Assembly: GCA_910577665.1 (NCBI GenBank)
Contig: CAJTOJ010000065.1
Location: 1-5,444 of the forward strand
Direction of reading: 5' to 3'
Source of the DNA: an uncultured Acetatifactor sp.
GTDB lineage: Bacteria > Bacillota > Clostridia > Lachnospirales > Lachnospiraceae
Length of the DNA: 5,444 bases
Shown here: positions 1 through 5,335 of the stretch, piece by piece
Position numbering within the stretch: the stretch's first letter is position 1
How the letters are laid out: each line of letters starts with the position of its first letter
Program-made: the position numbers and the translations under genes
Notes under the pieces: model-generated
Told to the model about the DNA's origin: nothing
The model's input: the letters and a program-made list of their open reading frames with translations, nothing else
Databases searched by the model: none

Positions 1-399
1 GCGCATATATTCTGATACAACACTCCTGGGAAGGTAAGTGGCAAGCCATGCGGCAGTCAGGTCAAAATCTTTCGTGAAGCCGCTGCCGGGATAAGCCCAT
101 GGGACATCGGCAACATATACCCCGTGTTCAGGGCAGATAATACGGTGTGTCTGATATTCCACATCCACAAGGATGCCGCCTGCATCAAGTCCCCTCCATG
201 TACGGGGGACGGAAGAATGTCTGTCATATACAGGGCAGGGCTTATGGCAGAACGGGCAGTCGTTTTCGTGCCATTTATTGGGTCTTGCCCTGATGCGGAT
301 ATGCTTCACTCCATCAGTATCAGAGAAAAAGTTGCAGTCTTCGATAACAGCGTTCTTGACATTTAGGATATTTTTGCATAATGTATTAACAGAAACCAT
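1..399 (-). CDS. ISL3-family transposase, N-terminal part (cut by window edge)
   Basis: Seen: an uninterrupted minus-strand frame of 133 codons from ATG at 399 to the window edge, with no stop. Residues 48-55 carry CPFC-HKP-C and residues 89-92 carry CPEH, together a zinc-ribbon pattern. Between them are RTW at 66-68 and LD at 71-72. Downstream come VPWA (99-102), an FT pair (108-109), AWLA (117-120) and SVVSEYMR (126-133). This order is the known N-terminal architecture of ISL3 transposases: a zinc finger that binds DNA, then a helix-turn-helix, with the catalytic DDE domain following outside this window. The start is supported by AAGGAG nine bases upstream. The gene diverges from the primase-helicase gene, with the two starts only 55 bp apart. 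Whether the transposase is complete and active cannot be judged from this third of it. Confidence 0.92.
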   Translation of the reverse strand, partial: MVSVNTLCKNILNVKNAVIEDCNFFSDTDGVKHIRIRARPNKWHENDCPFCHKPCPVYDRHSSVPRTWRGLDAGGILVDVEYQTHRIICPEHGVYVADVPWAYPGSGFTKDFDLTAAWLATYLPRSVVSEYMR

Positions 400-443
400 C
401 TGTGGGAACTCCTTTATGTGTTTTCTTGGTCGTTAATACATTA
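379..443. repeat. Perfect 12-bp inverted repeat enclosing the transposase translation start
   Basis: TAATGTATTAAC at 379-390 is the exact reverse complement of GTTAATACATTA at 432-443, with 41 bp between the arms. The left arm falls on codons 4-7 of the transposase. The right arm lies upstream of its ribosome binding site and touches the ribosome binding site of the rightward gene (443-449). In an mRNA reading leftward the arms could pair and hold the transposase ribosome binding site and ATG in a loop. Alternatively the repeat may be a transposase or repressor binding site. The arms are AT-rich, so the stem would be only moderately stable. Confidence 0.55.
409..414 (-). promoter_or_regulatory. 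Ribosome binding site of the transposase
   Basis: The minus strand reads AAGGAG, nine bases before the ATG at 399. It supports that start and lies in the loop between the two arms of the 12-bp inverted repeat at 379-390 and 432-443. Confidence 0.75.
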
Positions 444-449
444 AAGGAA
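443..449 (+). promoter_or_regulatory. Ribosome binding site used by the GTG start of the primase-helicase
   Basis: AAAGGAA lies six bases before the GTG at 455. The frame is closed by a TAA at 434-436 and contains no other start codon between there and 455, so this site and GTG define the most upstream possible start. It lies within the presumed IS end, so translation would start on IS-derived sequence. Confidence 0.6.
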
Positions 450-454
450 CACAG

Positions 455-3400
455 GTGGTTTTTCAATATGCAGTTGTTAATTGGGCATGGTCAAGTACCC
501 ACCATCATGCCAGAAGCCTCCGATATTTAAAAGATTTGCTGGACAGAGCAGGAATTTCCTATGAGCAGACACCTACTGAAAATCAGACACAGGAAGATAC
601 TTTTGACTCGAACCAAGGAGCCAGAATACAGCATGCGGAAATCACAGACGAGTTGGCGAACCGTTTCTTCTCCAGATTCTGGGGACGGCAGGACGTATAT
701 AGCAAGCGCTATGTGAAAAAAGGTACCGGAGAAGCCGGGTACTATCCACAGTGCAATCATTTCTGGTCAGAAAAATGTCCCCGCAAAACGGGAAAGAAGA
801 TTAAGTGCAGGGACTGCAGCAGCCAAAGCTGGAAGAAACTGGATATCGCTGTGCTGAAAAAGCACCTGGAGGGAAAAGCAGCAGATGCATCGGATGTGAT
901 AGGAATTTACCCATTGCTTCCGAATGACACCTGCCGCTTTTTGGTTTTTGATTTCGATAACCATGAGAAGGATACAGACAAGGAAAATACCCGGAATGCG
1001 GATGAAAAGTGGAGAGAAGAGGTGGAAGCCCTGAGGGAAATCTGCCGTCTGAACGGAATTGATGCCCTGACAGAGCGCTCCCGTTCCGGCAGAGGAGCCC
1101 ATGTATGGATATTTTTTCAGAACGCAGTTGATGCATCCCTTGCGAGGAAGTTTGGATTTGCGCTGTTGGAAAAGGGAGCAGAATCTGTGAATCTGAAATC
1201 CTTTGAATATTATGACCGTATGCTGCCGGCACAGGACCATATTCCAGACGGTGGAAAATCAGGGAGGCCCGGATTGGGGAACCTGATTGCGCTGCCCCTG
1301 CAGGGACAGGCTTTGAAAGAGGGAAACAGCGCATTTATTGATGAGAATTGGAATGCATATCAGGACCAATGGAGCGAGTTATTCCGTAGGCAGAGGCTTT
1401 CGAAAGAATTTATGGAGACATGTATCAAGAACTGGCAGCCGGTGAATCCGTTTGAGGAAACTGTAGAAAATCAGGATGGTAAAGGCCAGGAGCAGCAAGG
1501 ACAGCAGAGCCAGGGCAAGCAAGATAAGGAATGCGTGAAGCCATGGGAACAGAACCGGGAGTTTCTGGCAGAAGATGTGGACGGAAAACTGATGCTGACC
1601 CTCTCAAATCTGATTTATGTGGATGCATCCAACCTGAAGCCCCGCATTCAGAATCGCATTCGGAGGATGGCGGCTTTTGCGAATCCTGTCTTCTATAAAA
1701 ATCAGGCCATGGGACTATCCAATTTCGCAAATGGCAGGTACATTTATCTTGGACAGGATGAAAACGGGTATATCGGGATTCCCCGGGGACTGTGGGAAGA
1801 ACTGATTGAAAAATGTGAGAAGGCAGAAATCATTTGGGAAGCGGAGGATGAAAGGGTACGTGGAAACGAGATTAAGGTGGAATTTAATGGCCAGTTGAGG
1901 GAGGCGCAGGCGGTGGCCGCTGAGAAGATGCTTGCGCATGAGACGGGCATTTTGAGCGCCGCCACAGCATTCGGAAAGACTGTGGTCTGTAGTTACCTGA
2001 TTGCCGCAAGGAAAGTGAGTACACTGATTCTGTTGGAATCCTCTTCTCTGATAGAACAGTGGCAGGAGGCTCTTTTGAGATTCCTGATGATAGACGAAGA
2101 GCTGCCGGAATACCAGACCCCATCGGGGCAGACGAGAAAGCGTAAAAGTATCATCGGTAAGCTACAGGGAGCCCATGACTCCATGACAGGGATTATTGAT
2201 ATTGCCATGGCGGGCTCCTTATATAAAAAAGGAGAGTTCCATCCCAAGCTACAGGACTACGGGATGGTAATTGTAGATGAATGCCATCATGCCGCTTCGG
2301 ATACCATGGTGGGCATCCTGCGGGAAGTGAAAGCGAAGTATGTCTATGGTGTTCCCGCCACACCAATGAGAGGGGACGGCTTGGAAAAAATTACTTACAG
2401 GATGATTGGGCCGGTGCGGTACAGCTATGGCACCAGGGACATGGCAAAAGAACAGGGAATCCGGCATTTTGTCTATCCCAGGTTCACAAGGACAGTGAGT
2501 CCGCACAGGCTGGGAGAGCAGATGCATGTGAATGCTGCATATAAATTAATCAGAGACAACGATATGCGCAACGAGCAGATTGCAGCGGATGTAAAGCTTT
2601 GTATTGAAAAAGGCAGAAGCCCGGTAGTTCTGTCCAAATATAAGGAACATACCAGGCTGCTGTATGAAAAATTGAGGGAATATGCGGACAGGGCATTTCT
2701 CCTTATAGGTGATAATCCGAAGAAAGAACAGAAAAAGCTGATAGAGGAGATGAAGCAGGTATCCCGGGAACAGTCAGTGCTTCTGGTGGCTACCGGACAG
2801 CTGATTGGCGAGGGATTCGATTATCCCAGGCTGGACACGCTCATCATGGCAATGCCAGTCGCGTGGAAGGGTGTAGTGGAGCAGTACGCAGGGAGGCTGA
2901 ACAGGGAATATGAAGGAAAAGACACAGTAATTGTCTATGATTATGTGGACAGGCACATACCGGTCTTTGAGCGAATGTATGCAAAGCGGCTGCGGGCATA
3001 TAAGCAGATTGGGTATGAAATTTGTACCGGGATTGAGACAGCGACGGCAAAAGAGACAAACGCCATTTTTGACATTGAAAATTATGGAACTGTTTACAGG
3101 CAGGATTTATTGGGGGCTTCAAAAGAGATTGTGATTTCCAGCCCGGGGCTTCGCAGGGATAAAGCGTATCAGATGATAGAACTACTTGGCGAACAGCAGG
3201 AAAAAGGTGTGTTGGTCACGATTGTGACATGGCATCCAGATACTTATAAATTTGGCAGTAGTGTGGCCAGGATGAATCTGATGGAGGAGCTGCGGCAGGG
3301 AGGCTTTCAGGTTCGGCTTGTAGATGACAGCTGCGAACATTATACGATTATCGACAGGGAAATCGTGTGGTATGGAAGCGTGAACTTTCTTTCCAAGGAG

Positions 3401-3499
3401 GACGCGGAGGACAATCTGATGCGGGTGTGCAGCGGGAAGATTGCGGAGGAACTTCTGGAGATGACCTTTGGCGGGGAGGAGAGCCCGGAGGCCTGGTAA
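455..3499 (+). CDS. TOTE-type primase / SF2 helicase / PLD-like fusion protein
   Basis: Seen: 1014 residues. Residues 22-37 (RYLKDLLDRAGISYEQ) begin family-like sequence. Cysteines 100, 108, 118 and 121 form a probable zinc site. The primase-like domain has VFDFDNH (164-170, acidic pair D166/D168), SRSGRGAHVW (209-218) with its histidine, and KSGRPGLGNL (268-277). A Gln/Glu-rich linker follows (about 333-360). The helicase has motif I AATAFGKT (502-509), DECH (608-611), PATP (634-637), a motif V region near 779-790 and motif VI QYAGRLNR (810-817). The C-terminus is a single PLD-like domain: ISSPGL (894-899), then H962, D967 and GSVN (974-977), with threonine where the HxK lysine is expected. 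Known: such AEP-helicase fusions are proposed conflict-system enzymes, thought to act on nucleic acids in the cytoplasm; activity is largely unproven. Inferred: residues 1-20 are encoded by the adjacent IS end. GTG start; stop TAA. Confidence 0.9.
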   Translation: MVFQYAVVNWAWSSTHHHARSLRYLKDLLDRAGISYEQTPTENQTQEDTFDSNQGARIQHAEITDELANRFFSRFWGRQDVYSKRYVKKGTGEAGYYPQCNHFWSEKCPRKTGKKIKCRDCSSQSWKKLDIAVLKKHLEGKAADASDVIGIYPLLPNDTCRFLVFDFDNHEKDTDKENTRNADEKWREEVEALREICRLNGIDALTERSRSGRGAHVWIFFQNAVDASLARKFGFALLEKGAESVNLKSFEYYDRMLPAQDHIPDGGKSGRPGLGNLIALPLQGQALKEGNSAFIDENWNAYQDQWSELFRRQRLSKEFMETCIKNWQPVNPFEETVENQDGKGQEQQGQQSQGKQDKECVKPWEQNREFLAEDVDGKLMLTLSNLIYVDASNLKPRIQNRIRRMAAFANPVFYKNQAMGLSNFANGRYIYLGQDENGYIGIPRGLWEELIEKCEKAEIIWEAEDERVRGNEIKVEFNGQLREAQAVAAEKMLAHETGILSAATAFGKTVVCSYLIAARKVSTLILLESSSLIEQWQEALLRFLMIDEELPEYQTPSGQTRKRKSIIGKLQGAHDSMTGIIDIAMAGSLYKKGEFHPKLQDYGMVIVDECHHAASDTMVGILREVKAKYVYGVPATPMRGDGLEKITYRMIGPVRYSYGTRDMAKEQGIRHFVYPRFTRTVSPHRLGEQMHVNAAYKLIRDNDMRNEQIAADVKLCIEKGRSPVVLSKYKEHTRLLYEKLREYADRAFLLIGDNPKKEQKKLIEEMKQVSREQSVLLVATGQLIGEGFDYPRLDTLIMAMPVAWKGVVEQYAGRLNREYEGKDTVIVYDYVDRHIPVFERMYAKRLRAYKQIGYEICTGIETATAKETNAIFDIENYGTVYRQDLLGASKEIVISSPGLRRDKAYQMIELLGEQQEKGVLVTIVTWHPDTYKFGSSVARMNLMEELRQGGFQVRLVDDSCEHYTIIDREIVWYGSVNFLSKEDAEDNLMRVCSGKIAEELLEMTFGGEESPEAW
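484..511. repeat. Imperfect inverted repeat at the presumed IS / primase gene junction
   Basis: GGCATGGT at 484-491 faces ACCATCATGCC at 501-511. The reverse complement of the right arm is GGCATGATGGT, so the arms match apart from a three-base bulge. The repeat sits where the primase-helicase stops resembling its family, which makes it a candidate terminal or target-site feature. Being short, it could be chance. Confidence 0.3.
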
Positions 3500-3526
3500 T
3501 CACATTGGCAGGGAGCTGCTGAAAGT

Positions 3527-3550
3527 GGGGAATGGATTATCAATACATTG
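3527..3550 (+). repeat. Copy 1 of a 24-bp repeat (GxWIINxL-encoding)
   Basis: These 24 bases match 22 of 24 bases at 5119-5142, in the same codon phase. Read in phase with the upstream gene but after its stop, they encode G-E-W-I-I-N-T-L and reach a TAG at 3560-3562. The second copy encodes G-K-W-I-I-N-I-L at the end of the winged-helix regulator. It may be a leftover 3' end of a gene related to that regulator. No start codon or longer homologous stretch precedes it. Confidence 0.45.
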
Positions 3551-3555
3551 TATGA

Positions 3556-4354
3556 AAGGTAGAGAGGCCATACAAATCCGAAGTGCGTTATTCTCATGAA
3601 AAGGTAAGGTTCAGGGAAGCCATTATCAGGAAGAAAGAGATTTTGCTGAACATTCAATTGAAATGCAGAAAAGAGATACCAGGACAGCGGGAGGATATGT
3701 CTTTTGATTGTCAATGGAAACGAATAAACGAAGTGTACGCTTTGCTTCTATACGAATATGGGGAATACGGGTATGGAATCAGAAATCGGTGGGAAGTTGA
3801 TGAAATTCAGAAGATGTGCGCAAGTCTGCTGAGGAGAGACAATTTAGGCGCAGAAGACTGGGAGCTCAGGAAAGCGGTTTTATCTGATTTGGTCACGCAA
3901 AGATTTTATAAAAAGTCAACTGTGAACAGATGATGTCTGAACTGTCAGAGCGGTTATGTGGCAGAAAGGAGGAATTTCTGGCATTTGCGGATATGCTGAA
4001 TCAATCTGGCGAATACGAATATAAAAAGGAAGCGGCCTCTCTGTATCATCAATATGGAAAAGAGGAGAAATATATAGCATTTCTGGAAGCGCATTTGGGG
4101 AAGGAAAGACATATGCGGCATTGGTGGATTGTTATCAGAGACAGGGAAATATAGACGGCGCAAGGAAAACTGCCAGACTGGGTTTGGAACAATGCAGGGA
4201 TGAGCTGACGGATTTGTTCATCTGGCTTCTTGTTGATGCGAGACGAAACGGGGATAAGGAAAATTACAAAAAGCTGTATGCCAGTGCAAAAAGATGCAAG
4301 GGCGCAGATATTAAAAAGATTGACAGAGCATTAGAGTCTGGAGGAGCCTGGTAG
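3556..4354 (+). pseudogene. Frameshifted helical / TPR-like protein, possibly 5'-truncated
   Basis: Three overlapping frames appear to be one former gene. Frame A is open from 3556, with GTG at 3583 as its first start and no good ribosome binding site, to a TGA at 3931-3933. Frame B carries CEQMMSELSERL and onward from about 3912 to about 4106. Frame C continues as TYAALVDCYQRQG from 4109 to the TAG at 4352-4354. Both switches move the frame by -1, as single-base deletions would. The third part has a TPR-like pattern (LVDCY...G...A....LGLE, then a second helix pair), and the whole is charged, helical and soluble with no membrane segment. I do not recognise the family securely; C-terminal helical regions of SWIM zinc-finger proteins are one possibility. 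An alternative for the first break is translational coupling, since ATG at 3930 overlaps the TGA. The second break spoils a clear repeat and is hard to explain that way. It lies 56 bp after the primase-helicase stop. Confidence 0.6.
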
Positions 4355-4375
4355 GTGAGTTGGTTGAACTTCAGA

Positions 4376-4387
4376 AAAGCCGGCTTT
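4376..4387. repeat. Perfect 12-bp palindrome AAAGCCGGCTTT
   Basis: The sequence is self-complementary without a loop, and is followed by AAAAGGAG and the 22-codon ORF. A loop-less palindrome directly before a ribosome binding site could be an operator for a dimeric repressor, but a chance palindrome of this size is possible. Confidence 0.3.
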
Positions 4388-4404
4388 AAAAGGAGAAGAA
4401 TTTC

Positions 4405-4473
4405 ATGGATGTACGCACAATACTGGAACAATTAGCGTCAGTAGAAAGGATTGAAATAGAAGGTGAAAGATAG
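4405..4473 (+). CDS. 22-residue ORF with strong ribosome binding site, probably a truncated gene start
   Basis: ATG at 4405 follows AAAAGGAGA with AGGAG at 4391-4395, a nine-base spacing, which is one of the best start signals in the window. The peptide begins MDVRTILEQLASVERIEIEG, is acidic and helical, and ends at TAG 4471-4473. An overlapping frame open from 4460 to 4564 (containing SWRQWAEECF) may be its continuation after a frameshift. The start signal suggests a real gene once began here and lost its body. It may have been the 5' end of the regulator whose C-terminus remains at 4624-5148, but no sequence match proves this. A functional micropeptide is less likely. Confidence 0.35.
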   Translation: MDVRTILEQLASVERIEIEGER

Positions 4474-4623
4474 CCGGATAAATGATACGACATCATGGAG
4501 ACAGTGGGCAGAAGAATGCTTTAAATGCTTTGCCATAAACGTAATGAAAATGTCTATGAAATGAAATAAACCGTTGTCAGCAGAATTGGTGTATCAAGAA
4601 TTAGTTGGTGTATCAAAGGCGGA
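4474..4623 (+). other. Degenerate stretch between the small ORF and the regulator remnant
   Basis: No intact gene is visible. A short open frame at 4460-4564 (containing DSRINDTTSW and SWRQWAEECF) looks coding-like but has no credible start. From 4583 there is an imperfect tandem repeat, then the point where recognisable regulator sequence (GGLTMEQ) begins at about 4618. The pattern fits a deletion junction inside a decayed gene. Confidence 0.4.
4583..4616 (+). repeat. Imperfect tandem repeat (GGTGTATCAA twice)
   Basis: GAATTGGTGTATCAA at 4583-4597 is followed directly by GAATTAGTTGGTGTATCAA at 4598-4616. The second unit differs by four extra bases. It ends two bases before the recognisable part of the regulator remnant, so it may mark a recombination or slippage scar at the deletion point. 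Confidence 0.5.
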
Positions 4624-5148
4624 TTGACAATGGAGCAGGCAATAGCGAGGCTCTTGAAAATTTACAATGTCTGCATCGCAGAGTTTTTCAGCCGAATGGG
4701 GATTATTGAACAGTGGGGAACCGGCATTCAGAGAATGATTCAGGGATGCAGGGAATATGGTGTTCGGGATCCGGAGCTTGTTGACATGGGAGATGCTTTC
4801 CGGGTAAATTTCTATCGCTCTGGCACAGAAACTGACATAGAAAATAGGAAAACTGGCATACCAACCAAAGGAAATGGCACAGAAAATACAATCACTGGCA
4901 TACAAATCAAAGAAACTGGTACAGAAGTAAACCAGATGAGTTTTCTAAACACTTTGTCCGAGACAGAAAGAAAGATAGTGGAATTTATAATGGAAGATCC
5001 TGGTATTACACAGAAAGAAATAGCGCAAAAAATAGGGATGTCCAAAAACGGCATAAGATATGCAATGGACAAATTAAAGAAAAGAGGAATTCTTGAACGA
5101 GAGGGAACTACAAAGAGGGGGAAATGGATTATCAATATATTGCAATGA
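4624..5148 (+). CDS. C-terminal remnant of a COG2865-like ATPase/winged-helix regulator
   Basis: Seen: 174 residues from TTG 4624. ATG at 4630 is an alternative start, with AAAGGCGG seven bases before it. Residues 17-36 read CIAEFFSRMGIIEQWGTGIQ, then CREYG (42-46), DPEL (49-52) and FRVNFYR (59-65). This matches the end of the ATPase-like domain of AlbA_2 (Schlafen-type) 'ATP-binding' transcriptional regulators. A repeat-rich Thr/Gly linker spans 67-100. A winged helix-turn-helix lies at 111-172 (SETERKIVEFI, TQKEIAQKIGMSKNGIRYAM, then the wing ending KWIINIL). Known: full members run to several hundred residues with AlbA_2 and most of the ATPase domain N-terminal to this. Those parts are absent, so the protein should lack that activity but could still bind DNA. 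Family-like sequence already starts a few codons before TTG (GGLT), in frame back to 4570, supporting 5' truncation rather than a natural short gene. Stop TGA. Confidence 0.7.
   Translation: MTMEQAIARLLKIYNVCIAEFFSRMGIIEQWGTGIQRMIQGCREYGVRDPELVDMGDAFRVNFYRSGTETDIENRKTGIPTKGNGTENTITGIQIKETGTEVNQMSFLNTLSETERKIVEFIMEDPGITQKEIAQKIGMSKNGIRYAMDKLKKRGILEREGTTKRGKWIINILQ
4821..4930 (+). repeat. Degenerate tandem repeats in the regulator linker
   Basis: TGGCACAGAAA occurs at 4821 and 4875, with a related TGGTACAGAA at 4917. ACTGGCATAC occurs at 4852 and 4894. The units are about 54 and 42 bp plus a partial third, all multiples of three, so the frame is kept. The peptide is a repeated GTE...TGI...K pattern between the ATPase-like end and the winged helix, probably a flexible linker that varies in length. 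Confidence 0.5.
5119..5142 (+). repeat. Copy 2 of the 24-bp repeat (GxWIINxL-encoding)
   Basis: This copy is the last coding stretch of the winged-helix regulator and matches 3527-3550 at 22 of 24 bases in the same codon phase. Here the context (a complete winged helix leading into it) shows where the sequence belongs, so the copy at 3527 is likelier to be the displaced one. Confidence 0.45.
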
Positions 5149-5176
5149 AATTCCCCGCAGCAAGCTACGAGGAATT
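5149..5176. repeat. 13-bp imperfect palindrome immediately after the regulator stop
   Basis: AATTCCCCGCAGC (5149-5161) and GCTACGAGGAATT (5164-5176) pair at 11 of 13 positions. The two mismatches are C-A on the plus strand but would be G-U wobbles in a minus-strand RNA, so the hairpin is complete only if transcribed leftward. It begins directly after the TGA. No run of T follows on either strand, so it is not a standard intrinsic terminator. It may be a dispersed palindromic repeat or a convergent transcription stop. Confidence 0.5.
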
Positions 5177-5225
5177 AGCTCCTCTTTGGGATTAAAAACA
5201 GCTGTTATAGTACTTTCTGCATGTG

Positions 5226-5255
5226 TTAAATCACATCGAAAAATAAATGATTTAA
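5226..5255. repeat. 8-bp inverted repeat TTAAATCA/TGATTTAA
   Basis: The arms at 5226-5233 and 5248-5255 are exact reverse complements with a 14-base loop. It is AT-rich and lacks a following T-run. GGAGG at 5261-5265 sits just after it, before ATG 5269 and GTG 5271, which open only frames of a few to 17 codons. No function can be assigned. Confidence 0.3.
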
Positions 5256-5335
5256 TGACTGGAGGCGTATGTGGAGGACATCGTAGAAATAAGGTGGAAA
5301 GTGGTAGATTTTGTGGAAGAATGAGGAATGAATGA

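Larger units (their letters stand above)
1..500 (-). mobile_element. Partial ISL3-family insertion sequence; right boundary approximate
   Basis: The transposase reads leftward out of the window, so the IS end upstream of its start must lie to the right of 399. ISL3 elements usually end within roughly 50-150 bp of the transposase start, which places the end between about 440 and 550. Family-like sequence of the neighbouring primase-helicase starts at about 515-520, so I place the end near 480-515. On the minus strand a candidate terminal sequence starts at 500 with GGGTACTTGACC. This is inference: the other terminal repeat and the 8-bp target duplication lie outside the window, so the boundary cannot be fixed here. 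Confidence 0.45.
5149..5335. other. Gap without a convincing gene
   Basis: This stretch holds the palindrome at 5149-5176, a 10-bp palindrome AACAGCTGTT at 5197-5206, the hairpin at 5226-5255 and a GGAGG-led 17-codon frame from GTG 5271 to TGA 5324. The longer plus-strand frame crossing it overlaps the regulator's winged helix and reads through the palindrome, so I regard it as non-coding. The 17-codon peptide (containing EIRWKVVDFVEE) could be a remnant but is too short to judge. Confidence 0.4.

Noticed and set aside
124..436. Two plus-strand open frames in the left region (from 124 and 173)
   Set aside because: They lie opposite the minus-strand ISL3 transposase, which has clear family motifs. 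They have no family resemblance or good start signals.
767..1334. Long minus-strand frames opposite the primase domain
   Set aside because: They are antisense to a strongly supported gene, rich in Ser/Pro/Leu as antisense translations tend to be, and have no recognisable motif.
5186..5211. Promoter-like TTGGGA and TATAGT
   Set aside because: The spacing is only 14 bases and no credible gene follows.
5093..5335. 80-codon plus-strand frame overlapping the regulator end
   Set aside because: It starts inside the winged-helix coding sequence in another frame and reads through the 5149-5176 palindrome, so its apparent peptide is better explained as translated repeat DNA.
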